A stretch of 64,000 nt of DNA from Ahaetulla prasina (lineage: Eukaryota > Chordata > Lepidosauria > Squamata > Colubridae): contig NC_080543.1 in NCBI RefSeq assembly GCF_028640845.1, positions 97,081,825-97,145,824 on the forward strand, read 5' to 3'. How positions within the stretch are numbered: the first letter of the stretch is position 1; each line of letters starts with the position of its first letter. Of this stretch, positions 44,930-56,297 are shown piece by piece. Below the pieces are notes generated by a model. That model made no database searches, was not told where the DNA came from, and worked only from the letters and a program-made list of their open reading frames with translations. The position numbers were made by a program, and so were the translations under genes.

Positions 44930-45330
44930 ATTTCATCTGTATACGGCACTCCGTCAGACATGCTTTCTGAGGCCTTTTACAGGTAAAATTAAAATTTTAG
45001 AGAGGACATTAAATACAGTAATTGTTTCAGGGACAACTAATCAATATGATTAATCTTCACAGTATCAGTGTTTTCCCTGTCACATTTTCTTGACCCATTA
45101 TTATCACTGTACTCAATCTCTCTTTGATAGCACTGGAATATTGTTGTGGCACATCTAATTGACCAGGCATTTCTTTTTAAATATACAAAGCAAACATGTG
45201 TAATTAGAGTGACTATACCAGCCGGCTTTGTTTCAAGAATATTATAACATTGTCCCCTGAAATGGCAGAATTGTTTCCTGTATCACATACAGATTCTTCC
45301 AAATCCTGGTCACCATCATTCAAATGATGC
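44930..45330 (+). repeat. Segmental duplication Z, copy 2
   Basis: This is the counterpart of 40200-40640. It implies that an ASMT-like copy (exon 8 side) once lay upstream, where nested LINEs now sit. No exon remains. Confidence 0.75.
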
Positions 45331-45775
45331 CACAAACATAATGTCCTATCATTCAAATATGAACAGATCACTGGTGATTTTCAAAACTTTTAACAACCAG
45401 TTCTGTGGGTGTGGCTTAGGGGCGTGGCTAGGTGGGCATGTGACCGGGTGGGCATGGCTAACTCAACATCTCTTCTTTGCCCTAATGAGTTTTAAGTATA
45501 AAAAAAGATATCATATACCAAAAGATAGTTTATTATTAGTTTATTTAAAAAGAGGTACACAAAACTAGATTGTTACAACTTGAGTTTTAAAATTTTAATG
45601 AAAAACTATTAAATACTTAACAAAAAACAATAAAACTTATTTAAGGTATTGCCAAATCGCAGTTTTATTGGTGTCCTCAATTGCCCTTTTTTCATTTTCA
45701 TGCAAGCATCAGCAGCACTGTGATTTGCTCTTAACCATTTCTAAACTACAGGAATAGGGTCCCACTCTCACCAGA

Positions 45776-45890
45776 GAAGAAGCTATGCAAGATTAGGTTT
45801 GCAACCATTAATGCCTTTTTGGCAATGTTGTTACAGTGGGCTTTGGCACTTAGATCATTTGATATGAGTACCCCAAGTATTTCTCCCTAA
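45776..45890 (-). mobile_element. CR1/L2-group LINE fragment next to a minisatellite
   Basis: GAAGAAGCTATGCAAGATTA and GGGCTTTGGCACTTAGATCA are shared with 9460-9530 and 48195-48285. Only about 110 bp remain. Confidence 0.6.
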
Positions 45891-45952
45891 AGTTGGTGTA
45901 CTGCTGCAATGTCCAGCAGTCAGGGAGATTATCTGCAATGTCTGAGTTATTT

Positions 45953-46313
45953 GAAGTACTTGCTGTGCCCGTTCTGCTTTCGGAAGTACTTGCTGTGCTC
46001 GTGCTGTTTTTGGAAGTATTTGCTGTGCTCGTGCTGCTTTCGGAAGTACTTGCTGTGCTCGTGCTGTTTTTGGAAGTATTTGCTGTGCTCGTGCTGCTTT
46101 CGGAAGTACTTGCTGTGCTCGTGCTGTTTTTGGAAGTATTTGCTGTGCTCATGCTGCTTTCGGAAGTACTTGCTGTGCTCGTGCTGTTTTTGGAAGTATT
46201 TGCTGTGCTCGTGCTGCTTTCAGAAGTACTTGCTGTGCTCGTGCTGTTTTTGGAAGTATTTGCTGTGCTCGTGCTGCTTTTGAAAGTACTAGCTGTGCTT
46301 GTGCTGCTTTCTC
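45953..46313. repeat. Minisatellite, 60-bp higher-order unit made of two 30-mers
   Basis: Two 30-mers alternate six times: GGAAGTACTTGCTGTGCTCG ending GCTGTTTTT, and GGAAGTATTTGCTGTGCTCG ending GCTGCTTTC. The alternation is kept across the array, so the 60-mer is the amplified unit. It is open in several frames (a Ser/Thr/Asn-rich repeat on minus, Val/Leu-rich on plus), but this follows from the period being a multiple of 3. I see no gene signal around it. Confidence 0.93.
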
Positions 46314-46619
46314 CAATTTGGAGTGGTTAAGGTTGCTGTGACTCTTTTGGATCGTCATCTCTTGTTTTTTTTTTTAGAAAAAGGTGGTCAAACTCTGTTG
46401 CCTTTTCATCCTGTTAGTGTTAGGCTATTGCAAAACAACAACAACAACAATGATATAGTTTGGACTCGACTGTGGTCGTAAATTGACTACTACAGGTAAT
46501 GGAAGAGATCCGACCTGTTTTCATCCACCATTGTACAGTCTGTTTTCATCCATTGCTGTGGACAATTTGTAATGTACAAATACAAATTGTCTGATATGAT
46601 ATAGCAGGGTTTCCTGCCT

Positions 46620-46950
46620 GAACAGGAGGGTGGACTAAGACCTCCACAGATCTCCGCAGGCCAGCCCAGGAATCGACTCAACCAAGGCTTGCTTGCAGGC
46701 TCACCTGGATGAGATCAGGGCCACCGCAGAATACAGCTGGGGCTTTGGACCGTGTCGTGCCTTTGTGGCCTCTGACCCGGCGCAGATCTCGTCCGGCCCC
46801 TTGGTTCTCTGAGGGGCTGAGGGAGATGAAACACCAGAGAAGATGCCTAGAGAGTACTTGGAGGTCCAGTCGTTCCAAAGCTGATCGGACACTAGTTAGG
46901 TCCTATTCTAGGACCTACCTAGTGGCAATAAGGGAGGCAAGGCGAATTAA
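46620..46950 (+). mobile_element. L2-type LINE ORF2 fragment
   Basis: 46709-47032 encodes APWFSEGLREMKHQRRCLES, then SKADRTLVRSYSRTYLVAI, the L2/CR1 linker between endonuclease and RT (PWF--LR-MKR---LER-W). It then jumps to the 3' UTR, so RT is deleted. Confidence 0.65.
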
Positions 46951-47185
46951 AAACACATTTATTTATTCGCGCGGGGCTGGCTTAAATTTTATTGGTTTTA
47001 ATTTTTTATTATTAATTTTTAGTGGGTTTTAGTTTTTATGTTCCAAAGTTTTAGGCCAATTATGTAATAAGTTTTTTAATTCGTATTTTAATTGTATATT
47101 ACATTGTTTGTTTTACCTTGGTTGTACACCGCCCTGAGTCCTTTGGGAGAAGGGCGGTATAAAAATTGAATAAATAAATAAATAA
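46951..47185 (+). repeat. L2-type LINE 3' UTR and tail
   Basis: TTTATTTATTCGCGCGGGGC, ACCGCCCTGAGTCCTTTGGG, AGGGCGGTATAAAAATTG and (AAAT)n follow one another. The same tail is seen at 25616 and on the SINE at 33348. Confidence 0.7.
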
Positions 47186-47509
47186 AAAAAATGGTGAAGA
47201 AAAAAAGATTGGGTTAATTTCACTGCAGCCACTTAGAATAAAATGGTGGTCTTTAGTTTTGATGAAGCAAAGTAATCGAGGAAAATGTGATGCAAAGAGT
47301 CACTTGATAGGAGTGGAATGAGAAGTAATACTTAGTAAATAGGTTTTCAAAGAAATGAAAAAAAATATGCGCATAGTAAAAGGACAGTAATAAAAATACA
47401 ATAATGTAGGAGGAGGACTCAGACAATAGATATCTTAATGTATACATTTGCTTAAATCACAATATTATATGCCTGATTAGCCCAGATGGATAAAGAATAA
47501 AACAATTTT

Positions 47510-49330
47510 ATTTATTTATTTATTTATTTTTATTTGTCACAAGAGTATATATAAGTATAAGCATGAAATAACTATACTATATAAAGCATATATATAATAA
47601 TAAGTATGTAATAACTATATGAAATTGGATACCATCAAAGGGAACATTAGGACAGGAACAGTAGGCACGTTGGTCCTCTTTTGCATGCCCCTTACAGACC
47701 TCTTAGGAATGGGGTGAGGTCAATAGTAGATAGTTTTTGGTTAAAGCTTTGGGGATTTTGGGAAGAGACCACAGAGTCTGGTAGTGCATTCCAGGCATTA
47801 ACAACTCTGTTGCTGAAGTCATATTTTCTGCAATCGAAATTGGAGCGGTTCACATTAAGCTTAAATCTATTGTGTGCTCATGTATTGCTGTGATTGAAGC
47901 TGAAGTAGTCTTCAACTGGAAGGAGGTTGTAACAGATGATTCTATGAGTTATACTCAGGTCATGCTGAAGGCGGCGTAGTTCTAAATTTTCTAAACCCAG
48001 GATTTCAAGTCTGGTGGTATAAGGTATTTTGTTGTAATCAGAGGAGTGGAGAACTCTTCTTGTAAAATATTTCTGGACACGCTCAATTGTGTTAATGTCC
48101 GAAATGAGGTATGGGTTCCAGACGGTCAAGCTGTACTCAAGAATTGGTCTAGCAAATGTTTTATATGCTCTGCTTAGTAGTGTAGTGTTTCTGGAGAAGA
48201 AGTTATGCAATATTAAGTTTACAACTCTTAAAGCCTTTTTTGCGATGTAGTTGCAGTAGGCTTTGTTACTTAGATCATTTGATATGAAAACTCCAAGGTC
48301 TTTAATGGGGTGGGGGTCATCTACAAGGTAATGATCATCAAGCTTGTATTTAGTGTTCAGATTCTTTTTTCCAATGTGTAAGACAGAGCATTTGCTGGTT
48401 GAGATTTGGAGTTTCCAAGTTTTTGACCATTCCGACACAAAGTCAAGGTCTTTCTGAAGATAGCTGTATTGTTGATAGTGTTGAATAATTTAACATCATC
48501 AGCGAAGAGAACCCAATTACTTGTAATATGGTCACAGAGATCGTTAATGTATAATATGAAGAGTGTTGGTCCAAGAACACTGCCTTGGGGAATGCTGCTA
48601 TTGACAGGAACAGGATTTGATAGGGCATTGCCTATTTTGACCACTGTTGCCTGTTTGACAGGAAGGCTGTTATCCAGTTGTGGAGGGGTCCAGAGATGCC
48701 GTAGGATTTTAGTTTTAGGAGAAGTTTGTAATGTACCACAGAGTCAACAGCTTTAAAGAAGTCTATGTAAATTGCATCTATTGCTTTGCCCTGATCGAGA
48801 TTTGTGGTCCATATGTTTTTGCAGTGAAGAAGTTGTAAATTACATGATAATTTTTTTCTGAAACCAAATTGTTTATTTGAGAGTAGGTTGTTTGTTTCTA
48901 GGTGGAGGGAATGGATTGATTGATGATTGATTCCATTACTTTGCAGGTGACGCAGCATAAAGATTTTGGTCTGTAATTTTCAACTAGGCTGTGGTCTCCT
49001 TTTTTGAAGACAGGGATGACCATGGCTAATGACCAAAATTTGGGAAGGGAGCTGGTCGTGAAAGCTTTTTCAAAGATTATGCTAAGGGGTTCTGCTATAT
49101 TAGTGGAAAGCTTTTTTAAGAAGTATGCACATAGTTCATCAGGTCCAATGGATAGAGATGGTTTCAGTTTGCAAAGGGCCTTTTCAACATTATCTTCTGT
49201 GAAATCTATTTGTGTTAGGTCATTGTACTCATTGTTGGTATGACTGGGGAATTTTGTGTATGAGCCATTACTATTAACAAAGACTGAGCCAAAGAATGTG
49301 TTAAATGAGCTAAGGTTTTTAAAAAAGTAA
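47510..49330 (-). mobile_element. CR1/L2-group LINE, longest copy, with broken RT
   Basis: On the minus strand: RT blocks NKQFGFRKKLSCNLQLLHCK, DAIYIDFFKAVDSV, LKSYGISGPLHNWITAFLSN, PQGSVLGPTLFILYINDL, LFADDVKLFN and the C-terminal CR1-like region, in three overlapping frames (48632-48958, 48357-48644, 47878-48438). Frameshifts at about 48640 and 48400 disable it. Its 3' UTR and (AAAT)n lie at 47510-47690. It is inserted in intron 5 DNA of ASMT copy 3. Confidence 0.82.
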
Positions 49331-49618
49331 TCACAAATATTTTAGTATTTAGTAAATTGTTAAAAATGTTGATCTGGAGGATATTTTTTCTTACAGTTCC
49401 TTCCCCCTCCACCCAATTTGTTCTGTTTTCAAGGAAGTAGCAGTGGTTTAGCTAAAGAATTGATTTCAAAGTCCCAAATTGAAACTTTTGATCTTCTTGA
49501 AGTTGTGAAAATATGTCAAAAATTAATGCATTTTCAGATGAATGCCTGATCACTTTCCATGAAGGTAATATATATTTGGAATCAATATTTCTCCCATTTC
49601 AAAAAACACTATTGAAAG

Positions 49619-52221
49619 ACTTCTGGTTGGCTCCGTTGGTGATGGAGATGGTCTTTTTAGACCGCCAGCCCCAAGATCACCTTAGAGATCACGTTAGAGC
49701 CAGCGCAAATCGGCTGTCTGACGGCTCGGAAACCTTTCCCTCAGGAGAAGAGGTAAAGATGAGCGTATGGGCAGAGGTAGAGCTCCCCGGAAAGTCCCAG
49801 GAGTCATTCTAGGGGCTTGAGGGTGAGAGCTCCCAGTTTAAGCCCGAGAGCTTCTTATCTGGGATGAGTCTGCTTTTTAGCAGACCAAATCACTGCAACC
49901 AGCTCTGCGATCAATATGATAATTTAAATTGATAAATGGCAATGCAGACAGAGCAATGTCAGGAAGGTTGATAAATGCAAGTACCAGACCTTAACTTCGT
50001 TTTTAAATAGTACTTGAGAACAGTACTTAAGAAGAATAAGAAAATGGCGTTTCTACCTAAAAGGGCGTGAAAGCGAAAATTAAGGAAATTCTCATTAATA
50101 AGGCTAGCGCTCTTAGCTCTGTTTAAACTTGCTGGAATTTACACTTACATGAAGATTTTATAAGGAGAATAAGATATTCTCTCTTTTTTTGAAAAGATTA
50201 CAGACACTGAAATTGTTGCAAAGTATAAAATTAAACTAATAAATGGATCTTAAAGATATAAAGTTTAATGTTAAGGACGGTGGAGTCTTGTCATTTCAAA
50301 TACATAAGCTACAGGAAGATATGAAAAAATTTTTAAAGGGTCTTTTAAAGGAAGCTTTGGAGTCACAATTTTTAGTTATAGATAAAAAATATAAGCAGAT
50401 TCAAGAGGAAATCCTGGAAATTAAAGATCAGAATGACGATATAAGAAATGATGTGTTGGCCGCATTTAAACAACTGTGTGAATGTGTGATCCAGTTGCAT
50501 GAAAGAGTAGAAGAAATTTGGAAAATAAAATAGAGGAGGTTCAGACAAAGGTGGAGAAGGTAGATGATGAATTGGTGGTGTTGCAATTTAAATCAATGGA
50601 GTTTGCTCTGAGAGTTAGAGGACTTAAAGAAAATAAGCAAGAGAATTTTAAAAAAAATTTGCAGAGGTTTTTGCACAGGTGACTGGAGAGCAACCAGAAG
50701 ATGTTGTAATTCAAATTGAAAAAATATACCGTGCTAATTCTAAGGTTGCCAGACAGAAACAGCTACTAAGAGATACTGTGATTTATTTTACAACCAGGAG
50801 GATGAGGAATGAAATTTTACAAGCATCTTATAAAAATAAAATCCAGATATTAGGTCAAGAGATATTAATTTTGAAAGAAATTCCTATTAAAATGTTAAGA
50901 AGTAGAAAGGATTATGCTTTTTTGGTGGATGAGCTTAGAAATCGTCAGATATGATTTAGATGGGATGTTCCAGCTGGTTTAACAGTAAATCAATAGGAAG
51001 AAGATATTGTCTTAATACAGTACCTAAAGCAAGAGATTTTTATATTAATGTATTAAAGGCTGGAAGTCCACATCAAATAGTTGGGATTAAAACTGATGCA
51101 GAAGAAGCATTGGAAAAAGTAGGGGATGTAAAGGAGAAAAGATCAAGTCAAGTGGTTATTAAATGTAAAGAACAAGGAGTAAAGAAGCAACAATTTCAAG
51201 TGAACAGAGTTTCTCTTTATGGGAAAGGTTAAATTATAATTAACTTTTGTTAACATATATGTTTGTAAGAATAGTTATTTGGAATTTGTAAAATTTATTT
51301 GTATCTGTTTGAATTTATAATTTAAATGTTGGAGAAGTGATTGTAGTGATGTTATTTGTTTATATATGGTTGAATTGTCAACAACTGAATTATTTGATTT
51401 GGGGGTGTCTTGATAAAAATAGAACAAAAAATTGACTTAATTAAGGAATGCATGAAAATGGCTATAAATTATTTGGTAATTTATAGTGTTGGAAATATGG
51501 GGAAGAATTGGGATTAAATGTAAATGGTATTGTTTGAATTTATATTCTAAATGTTGGAGTGATTGTAGTAATGCTAGTTGATTATATGTGGATTTGTTAA
51601 AATTTAAATTAATTTGGATAAAAAATAAGGTAATGATTATAATAGATTAGGAAATGGAGTATTAAGGATTGGATAAAAATGATATTATTTATTATTATGT
51701 GTGATGGATCTATAAATCTGGTGGACTATACAAGATATTACTTCGAAGAATAATAGGCAGTAAATTGATTTTAATTTTAATATCAGCAATTGGACTTTTA
51801 CTACTGAAATATTGGAAGACGGAATATTGTATACTGTTGAAGATTGAAGATAAAAATTAATGAACTTAAAAGAGAAAACAGAAACTTTAGAGTACTTAAA
51901 AGACAGTCTACGAAAGAATATTGGAATGGAGAAGAAGGATTGAAAAGCTTAAGAATGGATAGAATGTAACTGTAATAGTTTGTTCTCTCTCTCTTTTTTA
52001 ATAGATAAGGGGACTTAAGGTACTAGGGGAGAGATGGAAGTTTATGGATTGTTTGCTTATTCTAGTTTATGATTGTTAGGCGATATATCCTGTATTTTGC
52101 TCTGGGAAGTCCGGGGGTGGGGGTGGAGGGATTGGGTGAAGGGGGGTGGAGGGAGGCAATAGGGTGAGGGTTGGAGGGAGGAGGGGGTAAAAATGTTTGT
52201 AAAACTTTTTGAATAAAAAAA
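49619..52221 (+). mobile_element. Half-L1, second subfamily, 14-bp TSD, no endonuclease or RT
   Basis: The TSD is AACACTATTGAAAG (49605-49618, 52222-52235). It has a leader from ACTTCTGGTTGGC, ORF1 (50243-51232, broken), an AT-rich spacer of about 750 nt without recognisable ORF2 motifs, a G-rich 3' UTR (GGGGGTGGGGGTGGAGGG type) and a TTTTTGAATAAA poly-A tail. The insertion is in the exon 6-7 intron of ASMT copy 3. Confidence 0.82.
50243..51232 (+). pseudogene. L1-type ORF1, broken into three frames
   Basis: 50243-50533 is a coiled coil (MDLKDIKFNVKDGGV to LHERVEEIWKIK). 50679-50954 holds the RRM-like domain (VVIQIEKIYRANSKVARQKQ, VIYFTTRRMRNEILQASY) and the start of the C-terminal domain (KMLRSRKDYAFLVDELR), then a TGA. 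50960-51232 has the rest. It is clearly related to the ORF1 of 41349-44216 but well diverged. Confidence 0.72.
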
Positions 52222-52479
52222 AACACTATTGAAAGAAGCTAGTGGCATTGTCAAGCCAAGTTTTGTGAAAGGGAGAATAAATTCTGTTTCTAAGGTGATA
52301 ATAGACTTTGATTTCTACCATATTAAAGGAATTATTCTTTTTGCAGATTTCTTTAAAGATCCAATTCCTGAAGCAGATCTTTACATCTTATAAAGTATCC
52401 TGTTTATTTGGAATGATGACAAGTGTATCCTTCTACTAACAAAATATTTATGGCCTGTAAGCCAAATAGGGATATTTGC

Positions 52480-52860
52480 ATTGCCAGAAAGTTCCAGGAG
52501 GAAGTAGAAAGAGCAGAAGAAAGAATAGAGAGATAAATCAACAAATAATACAAACAGATAAAGATGAGGAAGAGATAGTAAAAATTCTTGAAACGGAGCA
52601 GGCAAATTACACATTAAGAGCTCAAAATATAGAAGAGGACAAAGAGAAAGTTCTCCCAGAAGTGATGAAAGAGTCATCGATGGGTTTCTTGGTGATTCAA
52701 CAGTGTGAGGTAGATGTTGAGGTAGATGAAATACTTAGATTAAATATGAGTGATGTAAGGAGATATAAGTTCCCAAGGGAAGAAGAACATGGGAGATCTG
52801 GCAAAAAGTCAGTAAGAGTTGAAATACTAAAAAGGGCAAGAGATGACGGATAGATATAGA
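52480..52860 (+). mobile_element. Degenerate L1-type ORF1 fragment
   Basis: The frame to 52853 reads ILETEQANYTLRAQNIEED, VDEILRLNMSDVRRYKFPRE and KKSVRVEILKRARDD, matching the RRM-like domain of ORF1p (LR-QNIEE, VD-I-R-N, PRE, V---). It joins directly to ASMT exon 7-adjacent sequence. No tail or TSD was found. Confidence 0.55.
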
Positions 52861-53149
52861 ATACTTCTTAATATAGGATTTGCTTGATTAAGAGTTAGAA
52901 AATAGAGATAGAAATTAGAAATGGGAAAATATCACTATGTACACTGCTATATAAAATATTATAATTACCATCTAGACATAAATGTTAGAAGTTGAAAGAT
53001 TATTACCACGTGTACTTGAATAGTATTACTATTGTTATTAGTATTATGTATAAAGTAAATTAACCCAGACAATAGGCTGTTCACTAAGCACTTACATATG
53101 TTAAAGAAAAAACTATAAATAAAATGATTTAAAAAAGAAAAGAAAAGAT

Positions 53150-53800
53150 CTTGATTCCAATTCTCACATGAATATTAAAGAGATCATCAACAAAAAATGC
53201 TGATCATGAAAATTCATGATCTCTCTCTCTCTAGCAGGTGCCAAGTTTCAGTTCACATTGGATTATTCAGAGTTACTTTAGCAATACAATCTGAATAATT
53301 TGAAATAACTATACACATCTTGGCATAGGAAAAACCTTTGATATGGTGATGAAGAATTAAAAAAGACAGAGATAAAAAGCAATTTATTTCCAAATTTATT
53401 TAGAATAAAAAGCAATTTACTTCCAAATTTAACAGCAAAAAAGGCCATAAGATATAGTTTCTCCTGACTTGCAGTCTTTATGCATAGCTAAAATTATATT
53501 TATGATATAGTCACTAGCTTAAACTATTTGTCTATAACCCTGATATACCATAGTAAGAATAAAAAAATAATTTCAATTTATATTGCATCACAAAAAATGT
53601 GTGGAAAATAACTTTCATTTTATTTTTTCAACATAATTTTCAAGGTTGTTTTAGTGCCTTTAAATCCAAACAAAATAAAGCATGGCTTTGGTATACAGAA
53701 AGAATAATAACAACTTTTTAAAAGTCCCTCTGGATCTTCCAGAGAAGATGCTGCTAATGGAAAGGAGCTTCAGTAACCAATGCAAGTGCTTCTAAAGAAA
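53150..53800 (+). repeat. Segmental duplication X, copy 2
   Basis: This is the counterpart of 1-640, with small indels, including a local duplication of an AAAGCAATTTA(C/T)TTCCAAATTTA block near 53377-53430. No gene is seen in it. Confidence 0.75.
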
Positions 53801-53890
53801 ATACCCTTTCCTCCCTCAGCAGCAGCACCTGATATTGGACCTTGGTTTCATTTCACTGTGTCTAGCTTCTTGTTCAGGTTAGGGTCAGAT

Positions 53891-54077
53891 CAGGGATGGA
53901 TTCTACTTACCTTTACTACCGGTTCGCATTGTGCCGGTGCTCACTCACTCTGCTCACGTGCTCTTCTACGCATGCGCTGAAGAGTTTTGATGACATTTGG
54001 GTCAGTGGGCAGAGCCTCTCCCTGGTTTTACTATTGGTTCTATAGAACTGGTCCGAACCGGGGGCAACCCACCACTG
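53891..54077. mobile_element. hAT-type MITE, perfect 8-bp TSD
   Basis: The TSD is GGTCAGAT (53883-53890, 54078-54085). Ends are CAGGGATGGATTCTACTTAC and GGGGCAACCCACCACTG. It is 187 bp with no coding capacity, and is the same family as 29783-30145. Confidence 0.87.
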
Positions 54078-54568
54078 GGTCAGATACCTGCAAAAGTATT
54101 AAAAGGTGACAGGACAGTTTGAATCTTGGTGTAACAGGAAGAAATGAGAATGGACTATGCTAGCTAGCTCCATGGTGTCTTTTCAATGGGTTTCTGACAA
54201 GCTGAAGGGTCATGGTGCAGCATTTTTTCTTTTCCTCTGTAACTCTTTTAATCTACACTCAAAAATAATCTCTCTCTAGTAAAATCTCCTTAGGAATCTG
54301 CACATTGTAGAATTTACTGTATTGATTACTAGGTGGGCACTGGTGCAAATGTAAACAGCATCGCCATTTCTTTCCTTTTGTTTTCTGATAAAACGTTGCA
54401 GGAGCTGGTCGCTGGAAAATCCTTGGGCTAGATCAAGAAGTACTAACAATGTGTGATTCACATTGGGGCCCATTCTCTCTGTTGGGAACAAGATCTGGCC
54501 ATCTACATAGCCCTGACAAATTCAACAACCATCCCCAGAATGGGGCAGCCATGGTCAATGTACCCACC

Positions 54569-54894
54569 CAGTGGTGGGTTTCAAAAAATTTTATTACCGG
54601 TTTTGTGGGTGTGGCCTGGTGGGCGTGGTGTGGCGTGGCATGGCTTGGCTTGGCTTTGTGGACATGGTTTGGTGGGCGTAGCAGGGGAAGGATACTGTAA
54701 AATCTCCATTCCCACCCCATTCCAGGGGAAGGTTACTGCAAAATCCCCATTTCCTCCCAATCAGCTTGGAAGGAAGAGAATAGATGGAGGCAGGGCCAGT
54801 CAGAGGTGGTATTATTACTGGTTCTCCGAACTACACAAAATTTCCCACTAATGGTTCTCCAGAATTGGTCAGAACCTGCTGAAACCCACCTCTG
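54569..54894. mobile_element. hAT-type MITE, perfect 8-bp TSD, paralogous empty site present
   Basis: The TSD is TACCCACC (54561-54568, 54895-54902). Inverted ends are CAGTGGTGGGTTTCA and TGAAACCCACCTCTG-like (GCTGAAACCCACCTCTG). The same place in the paralogous copy at about 19459 reads GTACCCACCCCATGTCC without insertion. Confidence 0.9.
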
Positions 54895-55204
54895 TACCCA
54901 CCCATATCCATCTCACACCCCATTAGTAGTCACAGAAAGACTAGGTTCTAGAACCCTAGGACCCTAGAAATGAAATGACTGGGGTGAATGAATGACTGTG
55001 GGAAATGAAATCATCTTGCTTACACAGTCAAATAAGCCAAATTAAATAAGCAGATACAATTGGTGCTGGTGATACAGAGCTATAAGAAGGAATATGAAAC
55101 AAAACATTTGATACAGGTTGAAAGGCCAGACAGTTCCTAGAAGAAAGCCAGCTTAGAAGCATGAAAGGTAACTTATCCTACAGAAAAATATCCTACAGAA
55201 CTTT

Positions 55205-55372
55205 TTTTAAAATTTCTTTTTGTCACAACAGTATACACAAACAAATATTATAGATAAAACAGCATATCTTGAAGAAAGAAATATATATATAACAATATTT
55301 TTGGTTGAAGATTTTGGGATTTTGAGTAGAGACTATGGAGTCAGGTAATGAGTTCCAAGAAAGCAATATTGT
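55205..55372 (-). mobile_element. CR1/L2-group LINE fragment within duplication Y copy 2
   Basis: TTTTTGTCACAACAGTATA and GGTTGAAGATTTTGGGATTT, then GAGTCAGGTAATGAGTTCCA, match the 3' UTR and last codons of the family. The paralogous region at 19690-19720 lacks it. Confidence 0.65.
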
Positions 55373-56297
55373 GCTATGCTGCTTCTTTTTTAATTGAAAA
55401 CAAAACATTTCCCAAGGGGGATTAGTGTAAAGTGAACTCATGCCACCTTTCAATCTGAAATGACAAAATAAGAGGATTAGAAATGTTTCGGCAGATTGAT
55501 TTGGTAACATGTGGGGGACACACCTATGCTCTGCAGATATATATTCCCTCTCTGACTTTTTTGAAAGTTGTGTACAGATGAGATTTAGCCTGAGCATCTC
55601 ACAAAATTATCATTGAAAGACCGACTTGTAACCACTTCTGCTCAGCTATCATGTGGAGAAGACATCAATCGCTAAAGAAGTACCTGTGAAGAACTGTCTG
55701 CATTACCTGTAAAAACTACTAATTTACTATCCAGTTTTTCTGGACTTTTTCTTTGTTGCATTAGATCAGTTTTCCCAAGGGCTTCAGAGAAATTTATAGT
55801 AATTGTCACTTTGAAATAAGAAAGTTTGAAATTTACCTTTTTAATGTGCACAATAAAAGAGATTAAAAAATATAATGATGATTGCATCTACCTAAAAAAA
55901 TGGCTATAGATAGTTTAATGCTTGTAGTTTTCTGAATAATATCTCTCATTATTTTTTCCCCTTGATTTTACCTATATTTTAAGAATATCTATAGATTAGG
56001 AAGAAATAAGCTTTGAAAAGGCAAAACTACAAAAATGAGACTATTAATATTTTAATAACATACTAATTGAACTTTTTGTTATTTTATTCTCTTGATTAGT
56101 AAACCCCTGCCTCTGGAACCTAGGTCTGGAGTTTTTTGAAAGGTAGGAAAGGAAGGGAAGGAGGGAAGGAGGATGAAAAGATGGGAGGGAAGGTGGGAAG
56201 AAAATATGCCAATTTTCTATTTCTTGAGTTGGGGGGGAGAATGATACAATTTGGGCGTCAACTGCCCAACTAGTGAACTCAAAACAAGGAAACATTC

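Larger units (their letters stand above)
49434..52465 (+). pseudogene. ASMT-like pseudogene, copy 3 (exons 6 and 7, degraded)
   Basis: The exon 6 remnant (49434-49564) is 10 nt shorter than its paralogues and frameshifted. The exon 7 remnant (52347-52465) lacks its first bases, has a TAA within the YIL-SRVL region, reads FIW where His-Asp-Trp is expected, and has lost its donor GT (CCAAAT instead of CCAGGT). A 2.6 kb L1-like element sits in the intron between them. Sequence at 47200-47470 matches intron 5 of copy 2 (about 35790-36060). No exons 1-5 or exon 8 are visible. Confidence 0.87.
54285..56265 (+). repeat. Segmental duplication Y, copy 2
   Basis: This is the counterpart of 19180-20520, enlarged by a hAT MITE (54569-54894) and a LINE fragment (55205-55372). 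Homology ends near 56265, next to an LTR-like sequence. Confidence 0.85.

Noticed and set aside
45850..46330. Long open frames in several frames over the minisatellite, including a Ser/Thr/Asn-rich repeat
   Set aside because: The 30- and 60-bp periods are multiples of three, so open frames are automatic. No start context, splice pattern or conserved domain surrounds them.
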